This document shows positions 30,874 to 38,440 of a stretch of 46,368 nucleotides of DNA, piece by piece. The notes under the pieces were generated by a model that did not search any database, was not told where the DNA came from, and saw nothing but the letters and a program-made list of their open reading frames with translations. The stretch is from a virus. The stretch is taken from the IMG/VR virus record IMGVR_UViG_3300032053_000139, positions 1 to 46,368 of that record; one strand, 5' to 3'. How positions within the stretch are numbered: position 1 is the stretch's first letter; each line of letters opens with the position of its first letter. The position numbers and the translations under genes were made by a program.

Positions 30874-31517
30874 GTTATCCCAAACTCCTGCGCCCGGTGG
30901 ACGCCAAGTGGCCGGTCACGCCCGGGGGCAACTTCGGCGCGAAGGCGGCTTGCTGGGGGCCACGTGGGCATCTCGGGACGGACTTCGCCTGCCCGATGGG
31001 GACGCCGGTTCGAGTGGTGGACGACGGCGAGATCACGGCGGACGACTTCGACGCCCGGAGCGGGTTCTACGTCCTGGTCAGGCACATCTGGGGCACGAGC
31101 CGCTATTGTCACCTCGGCCTACGTGGCCCACGCCTCGGCGGCCCTGCTCATGCCGACGCGCCTATGCCCGTCCGCGCGGGAGAGATTATCGGTTACTCCG
31201 GTTCCTCGGGTTCCCGCCTGGACGGCAAACCCATGCCGCCCCACCTGCATCTCGGCGTCCGGCTCCACAGCGGCGACTGGTTCGACGCGGAACTGTACTT
31301 CGCTGTCGGCCCCGCCCCGGACGTTGGACCCAACGACCCCGGCGTGGAGGCCATCGCCCGGTGCCTCAAGGAAGGTGTCCTGCGCGGCGACGCGGGGACC
31401 GGAGACTTCCGGCCAGACGATCAGGTGACGCGGCGGGAGTTGGCGTGGTTCGCGTGTCAGTTCATGGACTGGACGATACGACGAGACGCGGCGACCTACG
31501 CGGGAGGCGGCGCGTGA
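30870..31517 (+). CDS. Endolysin: M23 (LytM) peptidase with S-layer-homology segment
   Basis: 215 residues. Zinc-peptidase M23 signatures are complete: HLGTDF (H34, D38), YCHLGL (H81) and HLHLGV (H125, H127). This family cuts peptide cross-links of the cell wall. Residues about 155-200 resemble an SLH repeat (GVEAIARCLKEGVLRGDAGT, FRPDDQVTRRELAWFACQFM), which would bind pyruvylated secondary wall polymer. No signal peptide, so release depends on a holin. The SLH part suggests the host carries an SLH-anchored S-layer (inference). Confidence 0.8.
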   Translation: MSYPKLLRPVDAKWPVTPGGNFGAKAACWGPRGHLGTDFACPMGTPVRVVDDGEITADDFDARSGFYVLVRHIWGTSRYCHLGLRGPRLGGPAHADAPMPVRAGEIIGYSGSSGSRLDGKPMPPHLHLGVRLHSGDWFDAELYFAVGPAPDVGPNDPGVEAIARCLKEGVLRGDAGTGDFRPDDQVTRRELAWFACQFMDWTIRRDAATYAGGGA

Positions 31518-32383
31518 AAGACATCTTCCGCCCGCTAGGCGAGCACGCGGAGGCGGTCCTCACCGTCTTCGGGGACCTGCACGTCGGCAACGGGTTCCAG
31601 AAGGCGCGGTTCCTCGCCGAACGCGCGCGCATCCTGGCCGCCCCCAATCGCTTCTGCGCCTTCAACGGCGACATAGCCAACACCGCTACGCCCGGCAGCG
31701 TCGAGATACCGACGGAGCAGGACCTCACCAACACCGACCAATTCATCGAGGTCATTGAGCTCCTTCGGCCCCTCGCCGCTGCCGGGCGTATTCTCGCGTA
31801 CAACGACGGGAACCACGAGGCACGCCTCTTCAAAGCGGCGGGCATCCTCCGGGGCGCGGAAATCTGCTACGTCCTTGGCATCACGTCCGCCTACGCCGGG
31901 AGCATCGACCGCGTGAAGTCGCCGCTGGAGGAGGCCGAGGATCGCCGCGCCGGCGTCAAGGTCCCGCCGGTCCCGCGCTTCACCGTCGAACGGCAGTACG
32001 GCATCCACCTGCACATGACCTTGGGGAAGAACGCCCACGACAAGCCGAACCATTACGTCGTTTATCTCACCCACGGCCATGGCGGCGGTCGGACGCCCGG
32101 GGCGGGGCCGAACAAACTCGCCGACCTTCCCCGCATCTTCCCCGCCTGTGATTTTTACTTCATGTCCCACCTCCACCGCGCCACCTGGCTCCCGGGGAGT
32201 TACTACCACTACGACCGGCGGACCAAGCGCGGCGAGTGGCGCCTCTACCACCTGGTGATGACCCCGGCCATCAAGGAGTGGGGCGGGTACGAGGAGCGCA
32301 ATGTGCTGCCACCCGGCGGCGACGTGATGGTCCGGGTGAGGATGGGCGGCTACGCGCGCGAGACGGGGGTGGAGGTCGCGTGA
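31514..32383 (+). CDS. Calcineurin-like metallophosphoesterase
   Basis: 289 residues, GTG overlapping the lysin stop. All five metal motifs of the family are present in order: FGDLHVGN, FNGDIA, YNDGNHEA, THGHGG and MSHLHRA. Two metal ions and hydrolysis of a phosphodiester or phosphomonoester bond are expected. It is embedded in the lysis cluster, so the substrate might be a wall polymer or a nucleotide signal, but neither is shown. No membrane segment. Confidence 0.8.
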   Translation: MKDIFRPLGEHAEAVLTVFGDLHVGNGFQKARFLAERARILAAPNRFCAFNGDIANTATPGSVEIPTEQDLTNTDQFIEVIELLRPLAAAGRILAYNDGNHEARLFKAAGILRGAEICYVLGITSAYAGSIDRVKSPLEEAEDRRAGVKVPPVPRFTVERQYGIHLHMTLGKNAHDKPNHYVVYLTHGHGGGRTPGAGPNKLADLPRIFPACDFYFMSHLHRATWLPGSYYHYDRRTKRGEWRLYHLVMTPAIKEWGGYEERNVLPPGGDVMVRVRMGGYARETGVEVA

Positions 32384-32652
32384 GGGGTCGGCGGCGCTGG
32401 CCTGGCAAGGACGGGGGCAAGGTCGTTTCCTTCCCCACCGCCGGGGCCGGGGCTGGGGCCGAACAGGAGTACGTCACGCCGTCGCAGGTATTCGCCTACG
32501 CCGTTGTCAGCATCTGCGCGGCCATCTCGCGGGTAGTGGCGCGGGTCGGGATGGAGACGGAGAGGGAGGGAGACGTGGGGGCCGTGACGAGTCTGGTGGC
32601 GGCCCACAACGACCTGATTGCCAGAACAAGACAGACATTCGAAGGGAAGTGA
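32380..32652 (+). CDS. Hypothetical protein, lysis region
   Basis: 90 residues, GTG start overlapping the phosphoesterase stop. The N terminus is basic (RGRRRWPGKDGGKVVSFP), followed by a semi-hydrophobic helix (VFAYAVVSICAAISRVVARV) and a polar C-terminal helix. The helix is a possible membrane segment. Function unknown; it may be a spanin- or holin-accessory. Confidence 0.5.
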   Translation: MRGRRRWPGKDGGKVVSFPTAGAGAGAEQEYVTPSQVFAYAVVSICAAISRVVARVGMETEREGDVGAVTSLVAAHNDLIARTRQTFEGK

Positions 32653-32658
32653 TGGCAA

Positions 32659-33171
32659 GTGGACTGGGTAGATATGTGGCTCCAGATTTGGACGCAGATA
32701 GCGCAGGTCCTCGCGCCGTTCATCGCGGCGGGCGCGGTGTGGGTCCTCAAGGACCTGGTGGCACACTTGACGGCGCGGGCCAAGACGGCGTACGTCAAGG
32801 AGTTCGTGGAGTATCTCGGCGACATCGTGAGCCAGGCGGTCGAGAGCACAAACGAGACGTACGTGGACGCCCTGAAGAAGGGGCGGGCGGACGGGAAGTT
32901 GACGCGGGACGAAGCGTTGGCGGCGTTCAGGAGGACGAAGAACGCCCTCCTTGTCATGGTCACGGACGCCGAGAAGCAACTGGCGAGTAAACTCCTGGGC
33001 GACTTCCACGTCTTCATCAACACCCTCATCGAGCAGCAGGTCCGGCGCGAGAAACTCTGGGTGGACAGGGACAAGCCCGCGACGCCCACGCCTGTGACAC
33101 CAACGCCCAACGCGGTCCCAGACAGCACCGTGGGTAGCGGCGTGGCATCGGACCCGGATACGGACGACTAA
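32659..33171 (+). CDS. Phage holin, LL-H family-like
   Basis: 170 residues, GTG start. One N-terminal membrane helix (IAQVLAPFIAAGAVWVLKDL) is followed by a long amphipathic region (VEYLGDIVSQAVESTNETYV, KLTRDEALAAFRRTKNALLV, LIEQQVRREKLW) and a Pro/Thr-rich tail. This matches the layout of LL-H-type holins, which have a single membrane helix and an extended cytoplasmic helix ending in a conserved IEaaV-like motif (here TLIEQQV). It would permit lysin release. Confidence 0.65.
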   Translation: MDWVDMWLQIWTQIAQVLAPFIAAGAVWVLKDLVAHLTARAKTAYVKEFVEYLGDIVSQAVESTNETYVDALKKGRADGKLTRDEALAAFRRTKNALLVMVTDAEKQLASKLLGDFHVFINTLIEQQVRREKLWVDRDKPATPTPVTPTPNAVPDSTVGSGVASDPDTDD

Positions 33172-33266
33172 AGCCCGCACCTGGGCGTAGAGACGGCCCC
33201 GATGAACCCGCCGACCCCCGGGCGCGGCGGGGGAGGGGAGTAGCCCGGGGAAGGAGGCGAGGCTTG

Positions 33267-33521
33267 ATGGCTGACATACCCAGGATTACGGAAGACGACG
33301 AGATGGGGCGACTCTGCGACCAGTTCGTCCGGGACATGGTGCCGCATTGTCCCATCGTCCTTCCTGGCGGCTGGCAGTTGACGGCGAAATGCGAACCCAG
33401 GCCCTTCCGGGTTGACCTCGTGGCTTTCTCTGCCCCCAGTGGTTCGGTACACCTGGAACCGCCCCAAGTCCCGGACGAGGGAACCGCGCGCGAGGAGACT
33501 CCTCCCGATGCCCGAGTCTAG
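33267..33521 (+). CDS. Hypothetical protein
   Basis: 84 residues from ATG 33267 with AAGGAGG upstream (TTG 33264 is in frame). Sequence: EDDEMGRLCDQFVRDMVPHC, then a beta-like middle and an acidic Pro-rich tail. It follows a 95-nt gap whose CCGATGAACCC and GGGGGAG also occur in the gap at 44040-44090. Function unknown. Confidence 0.45.
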   Translation: MADIPRITEDDEMGRLCDQFVRDMVPHCPIVLPGGWQLTAKCEPRPFRVDLVAFSAPSGSVHLEPPQVPDEGTAREETPPDARV

Positions 33522-33675
33522 CGACTACGCAATCACCGTGGAGAGCGACGGGTGGTCGCTGCGCGTGACCCTGACCGAGCGGGAATTCGACTGCCCGGCG
33601 GCCCGACTCCGGGAAGCGGTCGGCGACGAGTCGGGCCGGTCGCTGAAAACGGAGGAGCCGAGTTCTGATGCCTAA
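33508..33675 (+). CDS. Hypothetical small protein
   Basis: 55 residues, ATG 33508, overlapping the previous gene. Short beta-like sequence (DYAITVESDGWSLRVTLTER). Gene-like mainly because of the overlapping operon arrangement and CGAGGAGA upstream. Function unknown. Confidence 0.4.
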   Translation: MPESSDYAITVESDGWSLRVTLTEREFDCPAARLREAVGDESGRSLKTEEPSSDA

Positions 33676-33874
33676 ACCTAGCGGCGTCACCGTCACCCTG
33701 TCCAGCGGCGACAGGTCCGTGACCATGGGTGCGGAGGCGTTCGCGCGACTGGCCAAGCGGGTTCGGAAGATGAGCGACGAGGAGTTGACGCGGCTATTGC
33801 TGCTGGAGCAAAAGGCGTTGGGGTCGGTGCTTGGAGTGGGCGAGGTCAGGGTGAAGGCGGAGGGTGAAGGATGA
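33668..33874 (+). CDS. Hypothetical small protein
   Basis: 68 residues. Beta-like N terminus (GVTVTLSSGDRSVTMGAEA) then a helix with FARLAKRVRKMSDEELTRLL. Overlaps both neighbours by a few bases. Function unknown. Confidence 0.45.
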   Translation: MPKPSGVTVTLSSGDRSVTMGAEAFARLAKRVRKMSDEELTRLLLLEQKALGSVLGVGEVRVKAEGEG

Positions 33875-34173
33875 GGCCCACCCCTGACCCCTCACCCCTC
33901 GCGCTACCCGTGGACACCCGGCCCGTCATCGTCCACGCCGATTGCCGCGAGGGTATGCGGAGTCTGGCGGACGGGTCGGTGCATTGCTGCATCACTTCGC
34001 CGCCGTACTTTTTGCTTCGTGACTACGGGCTGGGGACGGACCAATTGGGTATGGAGCCGACCCCGGATTGTGGTCTTCGCGGGAAGGTCAGGCTTCGGCG
34101 CGATTTGACGGAAGATCAGAAAGCACGCGTGGTCCGATGGTTGTTGGGCGAGGTTGGTTCCTGTGATGTGTGA
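33871..34173 (+). pseudogene. DNA methyltransferase, N-terminal fragment (split gene)
   Basis: 100 residues. After VHCCITSPPYFLLRDYGL (catalytic TSPPY motif IV of N4-cytosine/N6-adenine methyltransferases) and LGMEPTPDCG the frame stops at 34171-34173. The same gene resumes at 34725 with the remaining motifs, so an antisense HNH gene has been inserted. The fragment has motif IV but not the AdoMet-binding motif I. It may still assemble with the C-terminal part in trans, as known for the HEG-split nrdA of phage Aeh1; this is inference. Confidence 0.7.
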
Positions 34174-34726
34174 GGTGGCAATGACGGCAAAGCGTAACCC
34201 CGTTTTCGACGGCGTATCGCAGTTCGGGCCTTGGCCCCCATGGTTCGGCGTGGTGGACTTCGAGGCGGCCCCCGCGCTTACCGCAGTCCTGACATGTCCA
34301 ATCGTCACGCATCAAGCAGGCGGTTCTGAAAGCCGCATACTCAGGGCCGTTGAACGCCTTGTTCCTGATTGTGGACGATCCATCAATCCAGTTCGGATGG
34401 CGAGGTCCAACAAGGTGAAGGTTGGCGGGTGGGCGGCATCCAGCGCGGCGGACACCATCTCCGATGCGTCGCTTGTGCTCATCGGACAGACTTCTACCGC
34501 GGCTTGCCTTAGATATTCCTACGACAGCTTTCGCTCGACTTTCCGCCGTCATCATGTGCGCGTTCCCGCGAAGCGCAGAGGCAACCGCAATCTTGGCCCG
34601 CGCTTCTACGGTTTGCGCGGGATTGGCAATACGATTTCTAGCCTTCATCTTGCAGGAATTGCCGCAGTAAAGACGATTGCGCTTAGGCCTGGGCTTCCCA
34701 CATTCTGTGCACAAGGAGGCGCTCAT
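34088..34726 (-). CDS. HNH homing endonuclease inserted antisense in the methyltransferase
   Basis: 212 residues from ATG 34726. N terminus: CTECGKPRPKRNRLYCGNSC, a zinc finger. Middle: NUMOD-like DNA-binding repeats (AESRAKAVVGISKASRGRSL, DEHKRRIGDGVRRAG). C terminus: HNH domain (FRTACLMRDDWTCQDCG, RLEVHHAEPW, VTLCRHCHLTHH) with paired CxxC. It has its own promoter (34734-34762) with the -10 exactly 7 nt from ATG, predicting a leaderless mRNA. A longer frame to 34762 would run through the promoter and is not used. Confidence 0.85.
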   Translation of the reverse strand: MSASLCTECGKPRPKRNRLYCGNSCKMKARNRIANPAQTVEARAKIAVASALRGNAHMMTAESRAKAVVGISKASRGRSLSDEHKRRIGDGVRRAGCRPPANLHLVGPRHPNWIDGSSTIRNKAFNGPEYAAFRTACLMRDDWTCQDCGKRGGRLEVHHAEPWGPRPELRYAVENGVTLCRHCHLTHHRNQPRPTTIGPRVLSDLPSNRAEA

Positions 34727-35855
34727 GGAGTCTATTCTATCCCAAGCGGTCCTTGATGTCAAGTTAGTGCCGCCAGAGCTGGCCGACTGCTTCGAGCCTG
34801 CCGAGTGCGGCGAGTGCTATGTGTGCCGCATGGTCGAGATATTCCGCGAGGTCCGTCGGGTATTGCGCCGCGACGGGGTCCTCTTCGTGGTCATCGGCGA
34901 CAGTTCTGCGCGCGCCGCCAAGAAGGGCCAACGCCGCCCGGGTGACTGCGGCAAACAGGACTACATCTACAACCACGGCGGCGGCAAGGCGTCGGCGGGG
35001 ATGGACTTGGCCTCTGTCGGTCTCAAACCCAAGGATACGATCGGCATCCCCTGGATGCTCGCCTTCGCCCTCCGCGCCGACGGGTGGCATCTCCGCTCCC
35101 CCATCATCTGGGCCAAACCCAACCCCATGCCCGAGAGCGTGACCGACAGGCCGACCAAGAGTTATGAGCACGTCTTCCTGCTGTCAAAGTCAGAGAGGTA
35201 CTTCTACGACGCGGACGCGGTGAGGGAGTCCGCTGGGGTCTATGCTGGGGCGGCTGGCACGTTCAAGCGAGAGAACTCCAAGCGGGCCGTGGCCATCCCT
35301 GGGCAGACGCATGGGACGCACCGCCCCGGTCGCCGCAATACGGAACAGACAGGCTCACGCAACCTCCGCGACGTTTGGACCATCCCCACCGAGCCCTACC
35401 CCGGCGCCCACTTCGCCACCTTTCCCCGCGCCCTCGTCCGCCCGATGGTCAAGGCCGGTTGCCCCGAGAAGACGTGCGCGACGTGCGGGGCTCCGTGGAA
35501 GCGGATGGTGGAGAAATCGCGGACGTTCGAGAGTGGATCTGGCCGGAGCGGAAGCCCGCCGGTCGGCAAGCACGGCCGCGATCTCCAGGGCGGCGGGGAG
35601 ACATTGGACATCCGCAGAGGCCCCGTGGTTCATGTCCGCACTCTCGGCTTCACACCCACCTGTTCCTGCCCGGCCGCCGACCCCGTGCCCAGCATCCTCC
35701 TTGACCCCTTCGTCGGCTCGGGCACCACCTGCATCGTCGCGTGGGAGTTGGGTCGCCGGTCCATCGGGTTCGAGGCCAGCGCCGCGTACTCCGCGCTAGC
35801 GCGGAACCGGGTGCGCGACGCCACGGTGGGACCATTGTTCGCGGAGGAGGGGTAG
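34725..35855 (+). pseudogene. DNA methyltransferase, C-terminal fragment (split gene)
   Basis: 376 residues from ATG 34725, which overlaps the ATG of the antisense HNH gene in CATG. It carries CGECYVCRMVEIFREVRRVL and GVLFVVIGDSSARA, IIWAKPNPMPESVTDRPTKS, a Cys-rich insertion (CPEKTCATCGAPWKR) and the AdoMet site DPFVGSGTT near the end. Motif order IV to I marks a beta-class methyltransferase. With the 5' fragment it would make a complete enzyme. The upstream GGAGGCGCTC gives it a ribosome site, so it could be translated separately. Confidence 0.75.
34734..34762 (-). promoter_or_regulatory. Promoter of the antisense HNH gene (leaderless geometry)
   Basis: TTGACA (34762-34757, perfect), 17-nt spacer, TAGAAT (34739-34734), then AGACTCC and the ATG. 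The start site would coincide with the initiation codon. The element lies within the methyltransferase C-terminal coding sequence. Confidence 0.8.
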
Positions 35856-35910
35856 CGTGACGGACAAGGTTGACTACGTAGCATTCAGCGGTGGGGCGGA
35901 CAGCGTAGCC

Positions 35911-36759
35911 CTAAGTGCTCTTCCGGCGGCAAAGTTCCCAGGCCCAGCTTGGATCAATCCCAAACGTCCGGGCGATCTGGCTGTATGTCTGCCCTTCGCG
36001 TCGTGCCTGGCGAATGGGTTCGTATCGGGCAAATGCCTCTCGCTGCTCCCTCTGGCGACGAAGGCATTGTGCTTGGCTGAGCGAGAGAGGGGGCAGGGCG
36101 ACCAATTCCTTGGCCAACATCCTCTTCCGTGCAAGTCCGATGACGGCGCTCTCAGGATAGACGACTCGCAACCAACGCCTCGCACGGTCGGCCTGAAGGC
36201 GGACCGCCCATCCGGTCCCATTCCGTTCAAGCAAGGTCGCGGTTCCGCAGAAGCGCGCCGACAGGTTAGCGATGTCTTCCATCGTGGGCCTCGACCAACC
36301 CGCGCAACTCACAATGGGCGAGAAGCCGGAAGCGCAACGGCGCTTGGTCAACCAGCCATCTCCATCCCAATAGCCGCGAAGCCAATGCGCCAGAAGATGA
36401 TCGGGAACATCAACGGGGCCGCTCGTTCTCTTGATTTTCAGTTCGGCCAAGCCCATATCCGCCAGGCGGCGCACCATTGGACGCGAGCACAACTCCAGGG
36501 TTGCTTGCTTGTAGACCTTGCCTCCCCACTCCGTATCCCTAAACCGGATGGATTGAGAAGCCCCCATTGCAACTCGAATCTGATCAAGAACATCCCGGTC
36601 CGCCGCCTTGGCAGAAAAGGCGACCTTATCTCCGTCAACGTGACCGTCTGCCGCCAGGAAGCCCAGAATGTAAGCCTTGGCCTCGGTGTCAATGTGGTCG
36701 AAGAAGGACCAATCAAACGTGTGTCGCCTAGTGTACGTTTCGGAAGGTCGTGTTCCCAT
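35911..36759 (-). CDS. LAGLIDADG homing endonuclease, antisense
   Basis: 282 residues from ATG 36759. Two LAGLIDADG-type motifs mark a single-chain enzyme: YILGFLAADGHVDGDKVAF near residue 35 and HWLRGYWDGDGWLT near 125. Each supplies an acidic residue to the two active sites. The C-terminal part is helical with a Sin/HTH-like REGQTYSQIARTFGIDPSW. Own promoter at 36767-36795 with TATAAT 7 nt before ATG, predicting a leaderless mRNA. ATG 36768 lies inside the -10 and is not used. Confidence 0.85.
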   Translation of the reverse strand: MGTRPSETYTRRHTFDWSFFDHIDTEAKAYILGFLAADGHVDGDKVAFSAKAADRDVLDQIRVAMGASQSIRFRDTEWGGKVYKQATLELCSRPMVRRLADMGLAELKIKRTSGPVDVPDHLLAHWLRGYWDGDGWLTKRRCASGFSPIVSCAGWSRPTMEDIANLSARFCGTATLLERNGTGWAVRLQADRARRWLRVVYPESAVIGLARKRMLAKELVALPPLSLSQAQCLRRQREQREAFARYEPIRQARREGQTYSQIARTFGIDPSWAWELCRRKST

Positions 36760-36766
36760 ATCAGCC

Positions 36767-36795
36767 ATTATATCAGAAACGGCCAGCCCGAACAA
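36767..36795 (-). promoter_or_regulatory. Promoter of the LAGLIDADG gene (leaderless geometry)
   Basis: TTGTTC (36795-36790), 17-nt spacer, perfect TATAAT (36772-36767), then GGCTGAT and ATG. The -10 to ATG distance of 7 nt equals that of the HNH gene promoter at 34734-34762. No ribosome site precedes the ATG. Confidence 0.75.
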
Positions 36796-36919
36796 GTGTG
36801 CGGTGCCTATTTTACCCTTGCCCAACTACGCACGGCCTCCGAACGCCAAGTTGCCCTGTGGCCGGAGCCGGAAGAGGAGCCCTGCGCCATCTGCGCGGTC
36901 TAGGAGAGGATGATGGTCC

Positions 36920-37030
36920 ATGTTCTCGGAGTGGGAGTTTGCCATCATGGTTGTTGCATGGGGCTTGTGCGCTATGGCCCTGGTGTTGTGGGGAGGCGCT
37001 CATGGTGGGGATTGCGGAGGGGAGCGATAA
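36920..37030 (+). CDS. 36-residue membrane peptide
   Basis: ATG 36920 has AGGAGAGGA about 9 nt upstream. The product is one hydrophobic helix (FAIMVVAWGLCAMALVLWGG) with EWE before it and a Gly-rich polar end (HGGDCGGER). The stop is followed within 7 nt by the ASCH gene start. Function unknown. Confidence 0.5.
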   Translation: MFSEWEFAIMVVAWGLCAMALVLWGGAHGGDCGGER

Positions 37031-37037
37031 CGTGACC

Positions 37038-37493
37038 ATGAAGGCCCTGACCATCTGGCAACCCTGGGCGTGGCTGTGCATTTACCCGCCCACGCTGGGC
37101 TACGATCCGAAGAATTGCGAGAACCGCGATTGGTGGAGTGCCTACCGGGACCTCCTCGCCATCCACGCCGGGAAGCGACTGGACCCGGCGGAGTTCGCGG
37201 CGGCGGAGGACCTGATGGCGGATAGGGGCATCCCGAACCCTTTGTTGGGGAGGGACCCGGAACTCGATTTCGCCTACCAAGCCATCATCGGCGTCGTGGA
37301 CATGATGGGGTGCGTGCGCCCGTCGGCCTACCCGTGTTCCCGGTGGCACGTGAAGGGCAAGCACGGCTTCGTGTTCGCCCGGCCGCGTCCCATCCAGCCA
37401 ATCCCCTGCCGAGGGATGCCGGGCCTGTGGAATCTGCCGGACGCGATTGAGGCGGCGGTAAGGGAGCGGATGGAGGTTGATGCCGTTGGGTAG
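37038..37493 (+). CDS. ASCH-domain protein
   Basis: 151 residues from ATG 37038 (GTG 37032 also in frame). The start MKALTIWQPWAWLCIYPPT, then ENRDWWSAYRDLLAIHAGKR and later IIGVVDMMGCV and GLWNLPDA, is the standard phage ASCH pattern, a PUA-like fold thought to bind RNA or modified nucleosides. The partner is unknown. It follows the methyltransferase region. Confidence 0.8.
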   Translation: MKALTIWQPWAWLCIYPPTLGYDPKNCENRDWWSAYRDLLAIHAGKRLDPAEFAAAEDLMADRGIPNPLLGRDPELDFAYQAIIGVVDMMGCVRPSAYPCSRWHVKGKHGFVFARPRPIQPIPCRGMPGLWNLPDAIEAAVRERMEVDAVG

Positions 37494-37881
37494 TCGCCGC
37501 GCCATCCTGGTCTACGTCGCTGGCCCGTACTCCGCGCCGACCGAGGCGGGCGTGGAGGCCAACATCGCCGAGGCCCGCCGGGCCGCCATAGCCGTCAAAC
37601 TCGCTGGGTTCTCCTATTTCTGCCCGCATCTCAATTCCGCCCGGTTCGAGCGCGACTGTCCCGACGTACCCCACGCCGATTGGCTCACCCAGGATCTCCT
37701 CATCCTCCCGGCCTGCCACACCCTACTCCTGTTGCCCGAGTCGGAATTGTCGGTCGGGACTCTCATGGAATGGCGGAAGGCCCTGGACTTAGGCATCCCC
37801 GTATTCGATTCGGTTGACGCCTTGTGCGCCGCGTACCCCGAGGAGGTTCCCGGGGAGCGGACAGAGAGAGGAGTGGTCTGA
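37480..37881 (+). CDS. Nucleoside 2-deoxyribosyltransferase-like protein
   Basis: 133 residues from ATG 37480 (TTG 37477 also possible). RRAILVYVAGPYSAPTEAG, then NIAEARRAAIAVKLAGFSYF and a later LLPESELSVGTLMEWRKAL, give the phage NDT-like/DUF4406 pattern. Family members exchange bases on deoxynucleosides, or bind nucleotides only. It overlaps the ASCH gene by 14 bases. In this phage it may serve nucleotide salvage. Confidence 0.7.
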   Translation: MPLGSRRAILVYVAGPYSAPTEAGVEANIAEARRAAIAVKLAGFSYFCPHLNSARFERDCPDVPHADWLTQDLLILPACHTLLLLPESELSVGTLMEWRKALDLGIPVFDSVDALCAAYPEEVPGERTERGVV

Positions 37882-38328
37882 ATGTCCGACCTCAACGTGG
37901 TGTGCCTCACCGGCCGACTGGGCCGCGACCCGGAACTGACCTACACCCCCAGCGGCAAGGCCGTGCTCAACCTGGACCTGGCCGTCGCCGGGAGTGGGGG
38001 AGAGGGAGCGGAGGTCCATTGGGTTCCCCTCGTCTGCTGGGGGAAGACGGCGGAGAACATGGCGACCTACCTGGGCAAAGGTTCCCGCGTCGCCGTGGAA
38101 GGGCGGCTCCAGGTGCGGAAGTGGCAGGGCGAGGACGGGAAGGCGCGGTCGAAGATGGAGGTCGTCGCCGAACGCGTGACGTTCCTGGAGTCGCGGCCAC
38201 GGGAGGGGATTGGCCCGGGGAAGGCGGAGGACGGGACCGCGTCGGGGCCGAACGCGACCGAGACTCCTCTCTACGACGACCAACTGGGCCGCGTTACCGG
38301 GACCCACGACCCCAAGGTCCCGTTCTAG
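37882..38328 (+). CDS. ssb: Single-stranded DNA-binding protein
   Basis: 148 residues with one OB-fold: LNVVCLTGRLGRDPELTYTP, AVLNLDLAVAG, WVPLVCWGKTAENMATYLGK, GSRVAVEGRLQVRKWQ. The C-terminal end (GTHDPKVPF) keeps the PF of bacterial SSB tips but is less acidic than DDDIPF. AGAGAGGAG precedes the ATG. It protects single strands during replication and recombination. It is far from the replication genes, at the end of the late-strand operon. Confidence 0.9.
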   Translation: MSDLNVVCLTGRLGRDPELTYTPSGKAVLNLDLAVAGSGGEGAEVHWVPLVCWGKTAENMATYLGKGSRVAVEGRLQVRKWQGEDGKARSKMEVVAERVTFLESRPREGIGPGKAEDGTASGPNATETPLYDDQLGRVTGTHDPKVPF

Positions 38329-38387
38329 GCTTTCATTCGTCCTGGGCCTTCCTAGGGGCATTCTAGGCCCATCGTAGCGCAACGGAA

Positions 38388-38422
38388 GAGGCGGTCCCGC
38401 CTTCGCCGGGCGGGACCGCCTC
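38388..38422. terminator. Bidirectional terminator between ssb and the leftward gene
   Basis: A perfect 14-bp stem GAGGCGGTCCCGCC/GGCGGGACCGCCTC with a 7-nt loop. No T-run follows, but position between convergent genes and strength suggest it ends both transcripts. Confidence 0.7.
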
Positions 38423-38440
38423 GCGTGGGAAGGCCCACTG

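Larger units (their letters stand above)
35857..36903 (+). pseudogene. PP-loop ATPase/PAPS reductase-like gene disrupted by a homing endonuclease
   Basis: GTG 35857 begins VTDKVDYVAFSGGADSVALS. The SGGADS motif is the ATP pyrophosphatase loop of PAPS reductases and phosphoadenylyl enzymes. From about 35911 the DNA is occupied by the antisense LAGLIDADG gene; the plus frame stays open across it by chance and ends with VALWPEPEEEPCAICAV at 36903, probably the original C terminus. Most of the enzyme is missing. The insertion falls immediately after the catalytic loop, a typical homing site. Confidence 0.6.

Noticed and set aside
36438-36716. Plus- and minus-strand frames inside the LAGLIDADG gene
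   Set aside because: The real gene has both catalytic motifs and a promoter; the other frames have no features.
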